Notes: generated by a model from the sequence alone, not told the origin. A stretch of DNA of 64,000 bases from Dama dama (GCF_033118175.1 NC_083694.1:43051608-43115607), one strand, 5' to 3'; positions 11,242 to 21,900 are shown, counted from the stretch's first letter. Numbers and translations: made by a program.

Positions 11242-12360
11242 TCACTCATTCATTATGGTAGCTCCAGAGTGCCACATGCTATTGAAGGCCCTGGGGATAT
11301 GCAGCAAACCCGCCCAGACCCCAGGAAGCTCCACCGTAGTGGAGACAGTAAACAAACAAGAGGATGAAGAGAATCCAGAAGGTAATGAACGCCATGGAGA
11401 AGAAGAGACAGGGCAGGGGACGGGCAGTGCTGATGGGAGGGCAGGGGCTGATTTGGCACAGAGGCCCCTCCACCGAGGGGCCCTCTGAGCAGCCCTCGGA
11501 AGGAAGAAGATGGGGAAGAATAAGCTGGGTACTCCAGTACCCAGAGACAGAGTAGCCAATGTGAGAGCCCCAAGGAGGGACATGGCTGGACAGAGAAGAC
11601 CAGGGACTTACGTCTGCAGGTGGGGCCCAATGCTGGAAGGCTCTGCAGGCACAGTGATGCTGTGGGCCCTCCTGAGCTGCAGAGCCATCCTGTGACTTCT
11701 GAGCAGAGAAGTGACATGAGCTGATGCCTGCCGTGATATAAGTAGACCATGGGGGGCCAGTGGTGGAAACGGCAGCTGCAGGGATGAACCAGAGAAACAC
11801 GACAGGAGAGGGCTCCAGAATGAGAGAAGTCTGAGGGTGAGACACTTGGAAGGAAAGAAGCACAGTGGGATTTGCTGATGGATGGGAGGTGACACAGAGA
11901 GGAAGGGAGGAAATGTGTCAAGGATATGATGCCTGTGTTTTTGGCCAAACACCTGGAGAGTTGGAGTTGTCATTTTCTGCTTCAGGGAAAACTGCAAGAA
12001 GAGGCATGGTGGGAGGCGGGCAGGGGCCTGGGGGCTGAGTGTGCACTAGTTTAGGCTTGATACATAAGCATTCAGTGGGGAGGTTGATTACACACTCAGG
12101 TTTGAGTCTAGACTTCAGGGGTGAAGCGAAGGTCTGGAAAGGGCCTGGGAGTCAACGCTTACATGTGACATTGAAAACCTTGAGACTGAGTGAGCTCATC
12201 CAGAGTGTGTGTGCAAATGGTGAGAAGGTCAGCAAGGGAGCCCTGCATGAAGCCAGCCAAGGAGACTTCCAAGGGGCCACCAGCAGGTGAGAGGTTAACC
12301 AGGATGTCGTGGAGTCCTGGGAACAGAGGGAAGAGAGCATTTCAAGAATGCGGACGTTGA
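11242..12360 (-). mobile_element. L2 LINE remnant (reverse), copy A
   Basis: Ancient CR1-clade L2 in reverse. The 3' terminus (tcattcattatggtagctcc) is at left, and reverse-strand reverse-transcriptase words follow: gaagtgacatgagctgatgc, gatttgctgatggatgggag, gtgtttttggccaaacacct, ggttgatt...gagtctagacttcagg. A 231-codon minus-strand frame (11253-11948) partly follows the L2 frame by chance. The element is dead. Confidence 0.72.
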
Positions 12361-12439
12361 TGGGTGGTGTGGAGTGAGTGCTATAGACTGTGGGATGAGG
12401 GCTGCAGACGGAGCTCTGAGTGTGGGGTCGCAGAGGCCA

Positions 12440-12960
12440 CTGGTGACCATGACATGGGAGCCATTGCAGTGCTTTGAGCCAGCAGTGACCTGATCCCACT
12501 TGCACCTGAAGACCAGTCTGGCTTGGTGTTAAGAACTGATGGACAGGGTGCAGGAGGACAGTGGCCAGACTCAGACACCCATGGACATAAAGAACCAACA
12601 GGTTCACTGACAAGGGGGGATGAGGGCAGCAGAGGAGAGGAGATGAGGATGGTGCCTAGGTGCTTGGCCTCAGAGCCTGGGAGGATGGAGTTGCCGCCGA
12701 CCAAAGGCTGGGTCTGAGCAGGTGTGGCGGAGGGAAGGGTCAGGACAGACAACATTTGAGATATTTGACTAGAAGGCCAAGTGCAGCTGTGGAGCGGACA
12801 GTTAAATGGACAATGGAATGTTCAGGAGAGAGGTCTGAGCAAGGATAGAAATGGGAGACACCGGCATAGAGACAGCGTTTCACATCTGGGGTGGCAGGAG
12901 GTCCCCAGGAAGAGTGCTGATGTGATAGGATAGTTATACAGGTAGCTATGGAAGTCCCAA
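12440..12960 (-). mobile_element. L2 LINE remnant (reverse), copy B
   Basis: The same L2 interval as the middle of copy A appears again: gagccattgcagtgctttga, ttgagc...cagtgacctgatccc, gggaggatggagttgccgcc, gttcaggagagaggtctgag. It therefore cannot be a continuation of copy A. It is either an independent insertion or an internal duplication. Confidence 0.65.
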
Positions 12961-13081
12961 TAGGGGCCCATAGATAAAGAGGGAAACCTAGGGAACTTTG
13001 GGAGACTGTTGTAAGTTAACATTCACTCAAGAAATCTATTGGAACGTCACAGAATGAAGCAGGCTTTCTTAACTAGAAAGC

Positions 13082-13099
13082 CATAAAAAAAAAAAAAAA
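13082..13099. repeat. Poly(A) run
   Basis: About 15 consecutive A in unique sequence, with no recognisable retroelement 3' end immediately upstream. Confidence 0.85.
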
Positions 13100-13181
13100 G
13101 CCACGAGATATGCCCCAGCCCATTAGGTGAAAGAAAAATGCCATCACCCTTCTACTGATGTGAATAAGCACTATGATATTT

Positions 13182-13396
13182 GGGGCTTCCCTGGTGGCTC
13201 AGTCAGTAAAGAATCTGCCTGCCATGCAGGAGACCCTGGTTCGATTTGTGGGTGGGGAAGATCCCCTGGAGAAGGAAATGGCAACCCACTCCAGTATTCT
13301 TGCCTGGAAATCCCATGGACAGAGGAGCCTAGAGGGCTATAGTCCATGGTGTTGTGAAAGAGTTGGGCACGACTTAGCGACTAAACAGCAACAACC
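13182..13396 (+). mobile_element. Bov-tA SINE, full length
   Basis: Forward copy from ggggcttccctggtggctca through ccctggagaaggaaatggca to the cgacttagcgactaaacagc end with a short aacagcaacaa tail. The A-box (ggctcagtcagtaaagaatc) is well kept, the B-box region is altered (ttcgatttgtgg). No target duplication fixed. Confidence 0.94.
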
Positions 13397-13404
13397 CTAG
13401 TTTG

Positions 13405-13800
13405 ACCTGACAGGGTCAGACCCTCTCCCGCCTGATAGAAAGGAGGACTGAGTGCGTAAGCCTCACATCTGCTGGAGCCAGGTGGTCTTTTCCCCGGCCC
13501 CTGTCCTTTGACTGTAAAATCATAACCCACTTAATTCTCAGGGCAGAGCTCCGTCGCCCCCACCTGCATCTCTTACAAGCATCCTATAATAATAAACCTA
13601 TTTCTTGCCTATCGCTTTCCTCTCACTGAATTCCTCCTGCACCAGGACACAAAGAACCTGAGACTCAGTATGTCCAGACACCAGGTGGAGAGTGATCCTA
13701 ATTTAAAAATTGTGGGTTGGAGTCCCAAGCAGCATTAGGGTTTTGGGCAGGTTTGAGTCCAGGTACAGGGTTCAAGTCCCAGTCTGAGGAGAATGGCTTC
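13405..13800 (+). mobile_element. ERV LTR-like segment with AATAAA
   Basis: Organised like a retroviral R-U5 region: ggtggtcttttccccggccc, then AATAAA at 13591-13596, a pyrimidine-rich stretch, and gacacaaagaacctgagact. I recall similar LTRs in cattle and sheep (BTLTR-type) but cannot confirm the family. Past 13690 the sequence has repeated gagtcc motifs. No retroviral coding sequence is seen. Confidence 0.42.
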
Positions 13801-14261
13801 AGATGGAGCAGCAAGTGAGCTCTGGGCACCCCACCTGCTGTCAAGAGTCAGGAGAAAGGATCCTGAAAAACAGTGACCGGAGAGGTAGGAGCAAGGCCAG
13901 GAGAAAGTGGTGTCACCAAGTTAGGGCAGTGAATCAAGAGACTGGGCGATGGACAATGTCAAAGCCTCCAAGATGGACTGAGAGATGACAAATGCTATTG
14001 GGAGGGAGGGGCAAGAGGGAGGACCCAGGTCTTCAGACTTGGTTTTCTAAATTATGGCAAAAAGCTGACCTTGTTCTATGATGATTTTTCACTTGACCTT
14101 ATTTGAATCCTAACATGGATCAAGGTTCCCTCTCTTCACCAGCACTTCCTAGCAAACAAAGGCCATCGAGATCAGCTACTGTCAAGGGTGGCCTCAGCCT
14201 TCAAAATTATCCCTGTCATCAATAAAATCTCCTTCACTTGAGGCCTTTAATTTAATTTCCT
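13801..14261. other. No gene recognised
   Basis: Left half purine-rich, right half AT-richer with an AATAAA at about 14220. Nothing assigned. Confidence 0.4.
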
Positions 14262-14383
14262 GAAATGGCAACCCACTCCAGTACTCTTGCCTGGAAAATT
14301 CCATGGACTGAGAATCCTGGTAGGCTCCAGTCCATGGGGTCACAAAGAGTCAGACACGACTGAGCAACTTCACTTTCACTTTC
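14262..14383 (+). repeat. Bov-tA/BovA SINE, 5'-truncated
   Basis: Forward fragment beginning within the core (aatggcaacccactccagta) and ending actgagcaacttcactttca. The tRNA-derived head is absent. The cactttcactttc tail marks the subfamily with a CACTTT tail. Confidence 0.92.
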
Positions 14384-15044
14384 AATTCTTTAAAGGGTAG
14401 TGATTCTCATCAAGTCAATGAGCTGCCTTGAGTGACCGGAGCATGGGCACCAAATGCAGTGGATGCAGGCCCACCCAGGACTGGAGCTCAAGTGCACGGC
14501 CCACCAGAATGCAGGAGAGATGCAGAGAGGGCTGGGAAGATCTAGAAACGCCCCTGTACCAATTCAGTCCTGTCCTTACCCGATTCCACCTTACTGAGGA
14601 AGTTGACTGTATTTCCTGTTCACTTGGAAATCAGTTGAAATGTATGCTTTCTACTTTCCTTCAAGGAGGAGAAAGCTGTGAGATAAAAAGCTCTGGCCAC
14701 ATCCTCTGCCCTTTGTTGAAACACGAAGCTTTGAGTCACCTTCCCCATCAAAGCCCCTGTCCCAAGGCAGCGGCCGAGCTCCCACAGGCGGGGCATCAGC
14801 TCCTTCCTGGGCTTTTTCATGACCAGGTCCAGGTTCAGCCCTCAGACCAGCTGGGAAAGTTCCTTGAGCTTAGAATGTCATGCTATGATGTGACTGAAAC
14901 CAAAATGCTTGGGGGCCCCTCCCCAGGTGCTCTGGAGAGAAACCTGGGCAGGGGAGTTAGATGTTCCCCTCTGAGAAGAAAAGTTATTTATTTCTCACTT
15001 GAAAGCTAAACAAGGTGTCCCCATCTCATCCTGGACAAAATGCT
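14384..15044. other. Unique sequence, no supported gene
   Basis: A 193-codon forward frame (14428-15009) contains no domain I recognise and no splice context. I treat it as non-coding. Part may be old repeat. Confidence 0.4.
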
Positions 15045-15215
15045 TCACTTCTGACTTCATGACCTTGCGCAGGTGCACACGACCTTGGGTAGGTGAGTTA
15101 GCCTCTGAGCCTATTTCCTCCCATGGAGACAGTAATCACTTCTCCCCACATGCTGCTGGGAGGGGTCAATGCTATCTTGCCGAGTGTCGAGCACGCACTT
15201 GGCCCAGGTGATGGT
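15045..15215 (+). repeat. MIR SINE remnant
   Basis: Forward MIR core: cttcatgaccttgcgcaggt, gtgagttagcctctgagcct, atttcctcccatggagacag, then gggaggggtcaatgctatct and a decayed end. Order and spacing fit the MIR consensus. Confidence 0.65.
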
Positions 15216-16660
15216 CACTCAGCGTCAGCCTTCAGTATTGCTGTAGCCTGGGAAGCACGTGGGACCCTGTAAGCGGAGGACCTCGGCAGGTGGGGTCCTC
15301 ACGCTTGTCCTTTCCTACCAGGGAAGCCTGGGTGTCCTTCCCCAGACTGTGCAGTGGAAGGACTGGGGGCTGGTGGTCACAGGAGGTGGACTGGTGACCG
15401 CAGGGGTGGGGATGGCAGTCTTTCCCGAGGAAGGACAGGGAGACTAGGAATCTCCAGATGTCTTGGGCTAACAGGGGGCTCCCCCTGGAGGCGGAGCTTG
15501 CAGACACAAGCTGCCCGTCTTCCCCACCGGCCCCTCCTGCTCCCCTCTGTTCTCCATCCGCGAATACCAGGAGATGAAGAGTAGTTCCAGCCTACTGCCT
15601 CTCAGTCCATTGGCCTGTCTCCCTCTCCAGCTCCTGGTAGCTCAAGGCTGGGAGCGTGGAGTCACTGGGCTCATGAAGCTCCTCCCCCCAGGCTGCCATC
15701 ATCACTCTTTGGCGAGAAGGCCATGAGCAGGCACTTGGGGGAACTTAATTACTACCCATTGAGGGCTCACACTAAAGTCCTGGCTGTGCACCTACCCGGG
15801 CCCATTACTGGAAGGGAGAGTGGGCCATGGGACCATGTCTCAGGAGGAGATTCTAGCCAGACAGAGGTGCCACTTATGATGGCTCCCCCCATGCCCTCCC
15901 TGCCTCCCAGTGGCCTCCTGTGATGCTTCCATGAGGGGCTGAGGGGCACAGAACATAAAGACACTGATGAAAGAAGAAGCCAGGATGAGAGAGAGTGAGG
16001 GCTGAACAGATCTGCTCTGATTTCTCTCTGTGCCACTTGCGATCATCTGGTGTAAAGGGGACCCTGATGGCCCAGAGGAGCACCAAACTCTGCCCCCTGA
16101 CTGGCCTCCTTGGGCAGAGCAGGGATGGACAGAGTGGATTCTAGAGTGTCACCCAGGAGCCTCACAGCCCTGATTCTGACTTTCTGTGAGGGCCAGGATC
16201 TCTGGCTGTCTCCTTGTCATCACTGGATGCCACCTGGGTCCTCTGTGGATGAAGACAAGTCCTCCTCTGGGAGGTAGGGCCATCTGTTCTAAATGCAGGG
16301 ATAACCCAAGGCAAAATGGGATGTAGACTAAGACGGTCCTGGCTCCTTCCCTTCCGTGGGGGCCATCTCCTGCCCGTAATGCCCTACAAGGGCCTCACTT
16401 GGCCAGATACACACCCACATCAGACTCCCCGTGGCCCCGGAGTCCAGCTCTGAAGGTATCTGTTCCCTCTCCCTGAGTTACTACCCCAGCAGCCCCGCCT
16501 ACCAGCAGGTGCTTGATGATAATTAGGCAAGAACACATTATTGAAAACCTATGTGTGTGATTGTGCAGCAAAGTCACCAAAATCCGTTCAGAAGAGTTTG
16601 CTCGACCAACCTGTCTTCAGTGAATCAGTGTTTAGCAATCATATAATAACAGCCTTCCAG
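15216..16660. other. No gene or clear repeat
   Basis: A 1.4 kb stretch of moderately GC-rich sequence with no frame over about 90 codons and no recognised repeat. Confidence 0.45.
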
Positions 16661-16671
16661 GTGCCATCACA

Positions 16672-16864
16672 GGGCTTCCCTGGTGGCTCAGCTGGTAAAG
16701 AATCCACCTGCAATGCGGGAGACCTGGATTCGATCCCTGGGCTGGGAAGATCCCCTGGAGAAGGGAAAGGCTACCCACTCCAGTATTCTGGTCTGGAGAA
16801 TTCCATGGACTGTATAGTCCATGGGGTCGCAAAGAGTCGGACACAACTGAGCGACTTTCACTCA
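16672..16864 (+). mobile_element. Bov-tA2-type SINE with 11-bp TSD
   Basis: Well-preserved forward copy: gcttccctggtggctcagct, tggattcgatccctgggctg, and the diagnostic tggactgtatagtccatggg of the tA2-type core. Flanked by gtgccatcaca at 16661-16671 and 16868-16878. One of the least diverged SINEs here. Confidence 0.96.
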
Positions 16865-16878
16865 CAAGTGCCATCACA

Positions 16879-17884
16879 AACCCAGCTGGGTTTAAAGTGG
16901 GAACAAGTTCCAGGGGCAGCTGGTTGGAGCCTGAGATTCACAAGTGACAAGTGCCTCCCTCTTGGTTAATCCAACTCAAACCCCCAACTCTCAGGCAGGT
17001 GTACTTGCTGAGGGGCTAGTTTCTGCACAAATAACTCAGAGATAAAACCAAAGAAGAGTCATGTGCGGTTGTCTGAAAAGTCCACACACCAAAGAACTGC
17101 AGCCGTTGCTGGGGCAACAGCGGGCTGCCTGGTCAGCCCCGTGTGAGCATGAGCGCGTGGTCACACAGGAGGGGGGCACTGGAAAGTGGGGGGAAAGAGG
17201 CAAAACCAAGGGCACTGCTGACAACTCCAAGGGCACCTTCCTAATGCCATCGGTAAAAGAATATTTCACACCCTCCCTGCTCCTGGCTATGCGTCTCAGA
17301 CACAATAGCATCTGGGCTTACGTTCCATCTTCTGGGAACACTCAGTGCTAGTTAACTGCAGTACAAATTGGCTCCCTACAGTCTCTTCCTTCCTTGCCAG
17401 ATTCTGGGGCCGGGGGGGCCTGGGGCTCGGAGACCATGAATGCTGGGTCATGCTTCCCGAGGCCATCCCCTCCATGGCCAAGGTCTCTGCATAGACCATG
17501 TCCTGGGGGTTCCCTTTCTCATCGTCCTGGTCCAAAGGGATCTGGAGATGGGACCATATTTGCAGGTCATGGGGGGAATGGGCACGACCAAGCCAGTTCT
17601 GCTGCAGAAGCCCCAGCTCTGCACTCAGGCAGGACCCTCCACCCTGACAGCTGAACCTCTGTCCTGGCTGCTCTCCAAACCTCACAATGCAGTTCTGGGG
17701 TGAGGAGCGCTGGTGGTCAAGTCCACTATCAACTGCAAACAGTCCCCACCAGCAGGGAGCTTTGTACGGAGAGACACTCCCTCCCGGCCCCTGCAGCTGG
17801 GAGGTGCCATATCAGCCAGCACCCCGTTCTCACCCAACTTGAGTCACGCTTGTTACACCTCAGACCCCCAGCTCAGGGCTAATT
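16879..17884. other. No gene or clear repeat
   Basis: Unique GC-rich sequence. Short frames on both strands are unsupported. Confidence 0.45.
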
Positions 17885-18012
17885 CTGTCCTGTTGTTCAT
17901 GGAAGCCTCACACACACCCATGGTAGTGTTCTCCCCATTTACAGATTAGATAATCTGTAAGTGAGGCTCAGCAAAAAGAACTCACACGTCCAAGGTCAAA
18001 GCCTGTTGTAAG
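17885..18012 (-). repeat. MIR SINE remnant
   Basis: Reverse MIR words: ccccatttacagattagata, gtgaggctcagcaaaaagaa, cacgtccaaggtcaaagcct. The first and last correspond to the complement of the MIR CATCTGTAAAATGGGG and GACCTTGGGCAAGT blocks. Confidence 0.68.
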
Positions 18013-18170
18013 TGAGGCATCAAGCTCTGAGGCCCTCCTTGGGGACCCCAGGTCTACTGTTTCAGGGACATCAGACTCCACTGTGGAGTCAGGAGGTGGC
18101 ACTGGCTGGTGCAGAAGCTTCATGAAGGCTACGGCCAATAACCCCCAATAGCAACTCTCACCTCTCAACT

Positions 18171-18206
18171 GCAGTGAGTACCAGATATATATGCAGTGAG
18201 TACCAG
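18171..18206 (+). repeat. Short tandem duplication at BovB 5' junction
   Basis: gcagtgagtaccag occurs at 18171-18184 and 18193-18206, separated by atatatat. The second copy runs straight into BovB sequence, so the duplication sits on the 5' junction of the LINE fragment. Confidence 0.8.
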
Positions 18207-18221
18207 TACTGCACAATTGCA

Positions 18222-19075
18222 CTGATCTCACACACTAGCAAAGTAATGCTCAAAATTCTCCAAGTGAGACTTCAACAATACGTGAACCGAGAACTTCCAG
18301 ATGTTCAAGCTGGATTTAGAAACAGCAGAAGAACCAAAGATCAAATTGCCAACATCCGCTGGATCATAGAAAAAGCAAGTGAGTTCCAGAAAAACATCTA
18401 CTTCTGCTTTACTGACGATGCCAAAGCCTTTGACTGTGTGGATCACGACAAACTGTGGAAAATTCTTGAAGAGATGGGAATACTAGACCATTTTACCTGC
18501 CTCCTAAGAAATCTGTATGCTGATCAAGAAGCAACAGTTAGAACTGGACATGGAACAATGGACTGGTTCCAAATGGGAAAGGAATATGTCAAGGCTGAAT
18601 ACCATCCCCCTACTTACTTAACTTATATGCAAAGTACATCATGAGAAATGCCAGGCTAGATGAAGCACAAGCTCGAATCAAGATTGCCTGAAGAAATATC
18701 AATAACCTCATATATGCAGATGACACCACCAGAAAGTGAAGAGGAACTAAAGAGCCTTTTGATGAAAGTGAAAGAGGAGAGTGAATAAGCTGGTTTAAAA
18801 CTTAGGATTCAAAAAACCAAGATCATGGCATCTGGTCCCATCACTTCATGGCAAATAGATGGGGAAGCAATGGAAACAGTGACAGACTTTATTTTCTTGG
18901 GCTCCAAAATCACTGCAGATAGAGACTTCAGTCATGAAATTAAGAAAAGCTATGACCAACCTAGAGAGCATATTAAAAAGCAGAGACATTACTTTTCGAC
19001 AAAGGTCAGTCTAGTCAAAGCTATGGTTTTTCCAGTAGTATGGATGTGAGAGTTGGACCATAAAGAAAGCTGAGC
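18222..19075 (+). pseudogene. BovB reverse transcriptase, broken
   Basis: Frame remnant of the BovB polyprotein. The open part (to 18644) shows RT motif A as CFTDDAKAFDCVDH at about 18405-18443; the family has Tyr where this copy has the second Asp. A frameshift near 18575-18595 precedes the Q-G motif region. Motif C survives as YADD codons at 18713-18724, but in a different frame, after a stop (tga, about 18688) and followed by a deletion of about 8 bases. The downstream frame resumes at 18825-19049. It cannot encode an active enzyme. Confidence 0.9.
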
Positions 19076-19151
19076 GTCAAATAATTGATGTTTTTGAACT
19101 GTATGTTGGAGAAGACTCTTGAGAGTCCCTTGCAAGTAGATCAAACCAGTC

Positions 19152-19194
19152 ATTGCAGGCAGATTCTTTACCAACTGAGCTATCAAGGAAGCCC
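19152..19194 (-). repeat. Isolated Bov-tA head inside BovB
   Basis: A 43-bp block (ttgcaggcagattctttacc ... tatcaaggaagccc) that is the reverse complement of only the first 43 bases of a Bov-tA SINE, including the A-box-like region. BovB sequence ends at aaaccagtc on its left and resumes at taaaggaaatcag on its right. SINE fragments normally lose the 5' end, so a head-only piece is odd. Confidence 0.88.
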
Positions 19195-19499
19195 TAAAGG
19201 AAATCAGTGCTGAATATTCATTGGAAGTACTGATGCCAAAGCTGAAGCTTCAATACTTTGGCCACCTGATGAGAAGAACTGACTCACTGGAAAAGACCCT
19301 GATGCTGGGAAAAATTGAAGGCAGCAGGAGAATGGGACAACAGAGGATGAGATAGTTGGATGGCATCACCGACTTGATGGACATGAGTTTGACCAAGCTC
19401 CTGGAGTTGGTGATGGACAGGGAAGCCTGGCGTGCTATAGACCACAAGGTTGCAAAGAGTCGGAGACGATGGAGCGACTGAACGGAATTGAATTGATGA

Positions 19500-20320
19500 A
19501 GTTCAGTGCTGCCCCATCTTTAGGATATTTTTACCTCAGCTCAATTGTAAAATTAACGGATAAATTATTATTGTACTAAAAAGACTTTTATTTTATGCTG
19601 ATCGTTAAGGAGGGAGGCTTCACACTCCAGCCTGGTTACAGAGACCTGAAATTGCTTATATTAATCTCCTTGTTCTGCAGGAATGGACTCTCTCAAAATG
19701 TGTTTTAAATTGTTTTCCAGTGGAAGGGAAGGCTATGAGGAGGGGGTGCTGGTGGCTAAGAGTGGCTCTACATTTCCAATAGGAAACCCTTAGCAAGACT
19801 CCTGGGAGACCCTGTGGGGAGCCAGGGCCCTCAGTCCAGGATGGGGTCCCTGGAGACCCTCCAGCACAACTTCCCCCAACCAGACAACACAGATGGCGCT
19901 GTAGCACTTCCAATCCGAGAGCTCACGTTCTCCATCAGCTTCATGCCCAGCAGCAGGCCGACCTCATGGGTGAGCAGACAGAGGGCTGTCGCTGCCCCAG
20001 GGTGCCCACCATCCTCTTGGGAAATCAGAAAAGGTCATCTATACCAGGGGATGTTGGAAGCCAGTCTCTAAATCCATGTGGAATTGCTCAGAGTGCCATG
20101 GGGAGCATTGCAGGCGCCCTTTGGAGAGGCAAAGTAGAAGGGTAAGAGCCACACAGCAAAAGCAACAGGAGAAGGAACAACCTGAGGACAGGCTCAGAAA
20201 CTGGACTGGGATGTGCCCATGGGCCAGGGGAACCACAGACTGGACCAGAGCACAGCATGTATTGAGGAGAAGTGAGATGAGATAGGTCAAAACGACGACA
20301 TCAGATAAGGTAGGCATCAG
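19500..20320. other. No gene or clear repeat
   Basis: AT-rich to about 19620, then mixed. No assignment. Confidence 0.4.
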
Positions 20321-20835
20321 GTCAATGAGCAAAAAATGAGGCCAAAGAGACACTTTATGATGTTAAAGGCTGCCATTCCCAGTGAAGATACAACTGTTAG
20401 AGGCCAAATTGAAAAAACAGCAACCTTAATAAAGCGGAAATTAAAGAAGATGAGTGGAAAAGTAGAAACACACTAATGACAGAAGACTGTAATTCTCTTG
20501 CTCAGTCTAAGATAGATAAAGGAGACAGAAATATGTGAGAACAGAAACATAGAAGACTTAGCAAGATCAATCGCAATTATTGAAGAGAAATATTACAAAT
20601 GAGTCATTACCCTCTGACCCAGCAAGCCCGTTTCTGGAATTTATTCTTCAGATATATTCAGAGTACAAAATGACACATGCAGAGAACTATGCAGTAATGT
20701 TTCTTGCAGCAAAATATTAGAAACAATAATACATTATGGTACCAGTACACACTGGAGTATTATGCTGTATTAGAAAGAATTAAAAGGGGAAAAAAGAACA
20801 AGGAAATTCTCTATGTACCGTGGAAAACGTTTTCT
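20320..20835 (+). repeat. Old L1 remnant, internally deleted
   Basis: 20330-20580 has L1 ORF2 endonuclease-region texture (gaagatacaactgttagagg, atagataaaggagacagaa). From 20600 it jumps to an old L1 3' region (ccctctgacccagcaagccc, ggagtattatgctgtattag, attctctatgtacc). Strongly diverged, with no intact frame. Confidence 0.42.
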
Positions 20836-20922
20836 GGGATTCATCATTGTAAACCAAAGGTCCCTCATGGTGAATAAATAAATGGGCAAGAAGTGTAAGA
20901 AAGTGGGAAAGTAAGCATACAT

Positions 20923-21131
20923 GGGCTTCCCAGGTGGCGTTAATGGTAATGAACCCGCCTGCCAGTGCAGGAGACACAAGAGATACAAGTCCCATCCCTG
21001 GGTTGGGAAGATCCCCTGGAGTAAGAAACGGCAACCTACTCCAGTATTCTTGCCTGAAAAATTCCATGGGCAGAGAGCCTGGCAGGCAACAGTCCATGGG
21101 ACCACAAAGCATCAGACCCAATGAGTGAGCA
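20923..21131 (+). mobile_element. Bov-tA SINE, diverged
   Basis: Forward copy: gggcttcccaggtggcgtta, gttgggaagatcccctggag, cctactccagtattcttgcc, cagtccatgggaccacaaag. It has the longer acacaagagataca linker seen in one Bov-tA subset, and more substitutions than most neighbours. Confidence 0.92.
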
Positions 21132-21244
21132 CAAGTAGTATATACTTGCAGCTGTACACAGAAATGTTGGAATAATACAATAAAATCAATACAGCTTTGA
21201 TCAAAATCAAAATGTCACTTTGAATTTTGAGCCATATGAATACG

Positions 21245-21900
21245 TGAATGTGCTGGCAGAACAGTGACCAACTAAACATGCCCATGTCCTAGTCCTTGGA
21301 ACTCATGACTATGTACTTCCTGGCAGAAGGGCTTCAGCATATGGGAACAGAGTTAAGGACCTTGAGATGAGATGGTTACCCTAGGTCATCCAGGCGGGCC
21401 CCAGATAATCTCATGCATCTTTAAAAGCAGAGACTCTCCCACACTGGGGTGAGAGGGAGCTGTGACTGCAGAAGAAGAACCAGAGAGAGACGTCCCTGGT
21501 GGTCCAGAGGTTAGGACTCTGTGCTTCCACTGCAGGGGGCCCAGGTTCAAACCCTGGCTGGGGATCGTAAGATCCCACATACCATGTGATAAGACCAAAA
21601 AAACCCTGAAAACAACAGACAAATATGCAAACAAAAAACCTCTCTGAGGAGAGAAGAAGGGTCAGAGAGATGCAACCCGGGTGGCTGTGAGGATGGAGGA
21701 AGGGGCTAGGAGCCAAGGACTGTGGGCACCTCTGGAAGCTGGAAAAGGTAGAGTTTCCTTTAGAGCCTCCCACCCTGCCCACTCCTTGATTTTAGCCCAG
21801 TGAGATCTATATCAGACAACCGACTTCCACAACTTTGAGATATAAGTATATGTGGCTTTAAGCCATTACCTTTTTGATAACTTGTGGCAGCAGTTACAAT
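21245..21900 (+). mobile_element. Old LTR-like element, CHR-2 inserted
   Basis: Reads like a mammalian MaLR/ERVL-type LTR: catgtcctagtccttggaac, ttaaggaccttgagatgaga, then after the SINE gaaggggctaggagccaagg, ttgattttagcccagtgaga and aagccattaccttttt. Subfamily is uncertain. No internal retroviral genes are present. Confidence 0.5.
21488..21612 (+). mobile_element. CHR-2-type SINE
   Basis: Forward tRNA-derived SINE: cgtccctggtggtccagagg, ttaggactctgtgcttccac, tgcagggggcccaggttcaa, then gatcccacataccatgtga and an A-rich tail. It interrupts the LTR-like element at 21245-21900. Confidence 0.82.

Larger units (their letters stand above)
18200..19499 (+). mobile_element. BovB LINE 3' half
   Basis: Largest BovB copy in the window, about 1.3 kb from the middle of the reverse transcriptase to the 3' terminus (cgatggagcgactgaacgga, then the attgaattga tail). 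BovB is an RTE-clade LINE whose machinery is thought to mobilise the Bov SINEs, whose 3' halves match its end. This copy is 5'-truncated, frameshifted and contains a foreign SINE-head fragment at 19152-19194. Confidence 0.93.

Noticed and set aside
11253..11948. 231-codon minus-strand open frame, the longest in the window
   Set aside because: It overlies an L2 LINE in the direction of the L2 reverse transcriptase and shows only scattered L2-like words. It is a fossil, not a gene.
14428..15009. 193-codon forward frame
   Set aside because: No family resemblance, no repeat of codon pattern, no supporting signals.
16672..16760. tRNA gene
   Set aside because: The A-box and B-box-like text belongs to the tRNA-derived head of a Bov-tA SINE. 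No cloverleaf of a functional tRNA. The same holds for all other SINE heads here.
18222..19075. Functional reverse transcriptase
   Set aside because: Frameshifts, a stop before the YADD codons, a deletion just after them, and an inserted SINE fragment make the BovB copy inactive.
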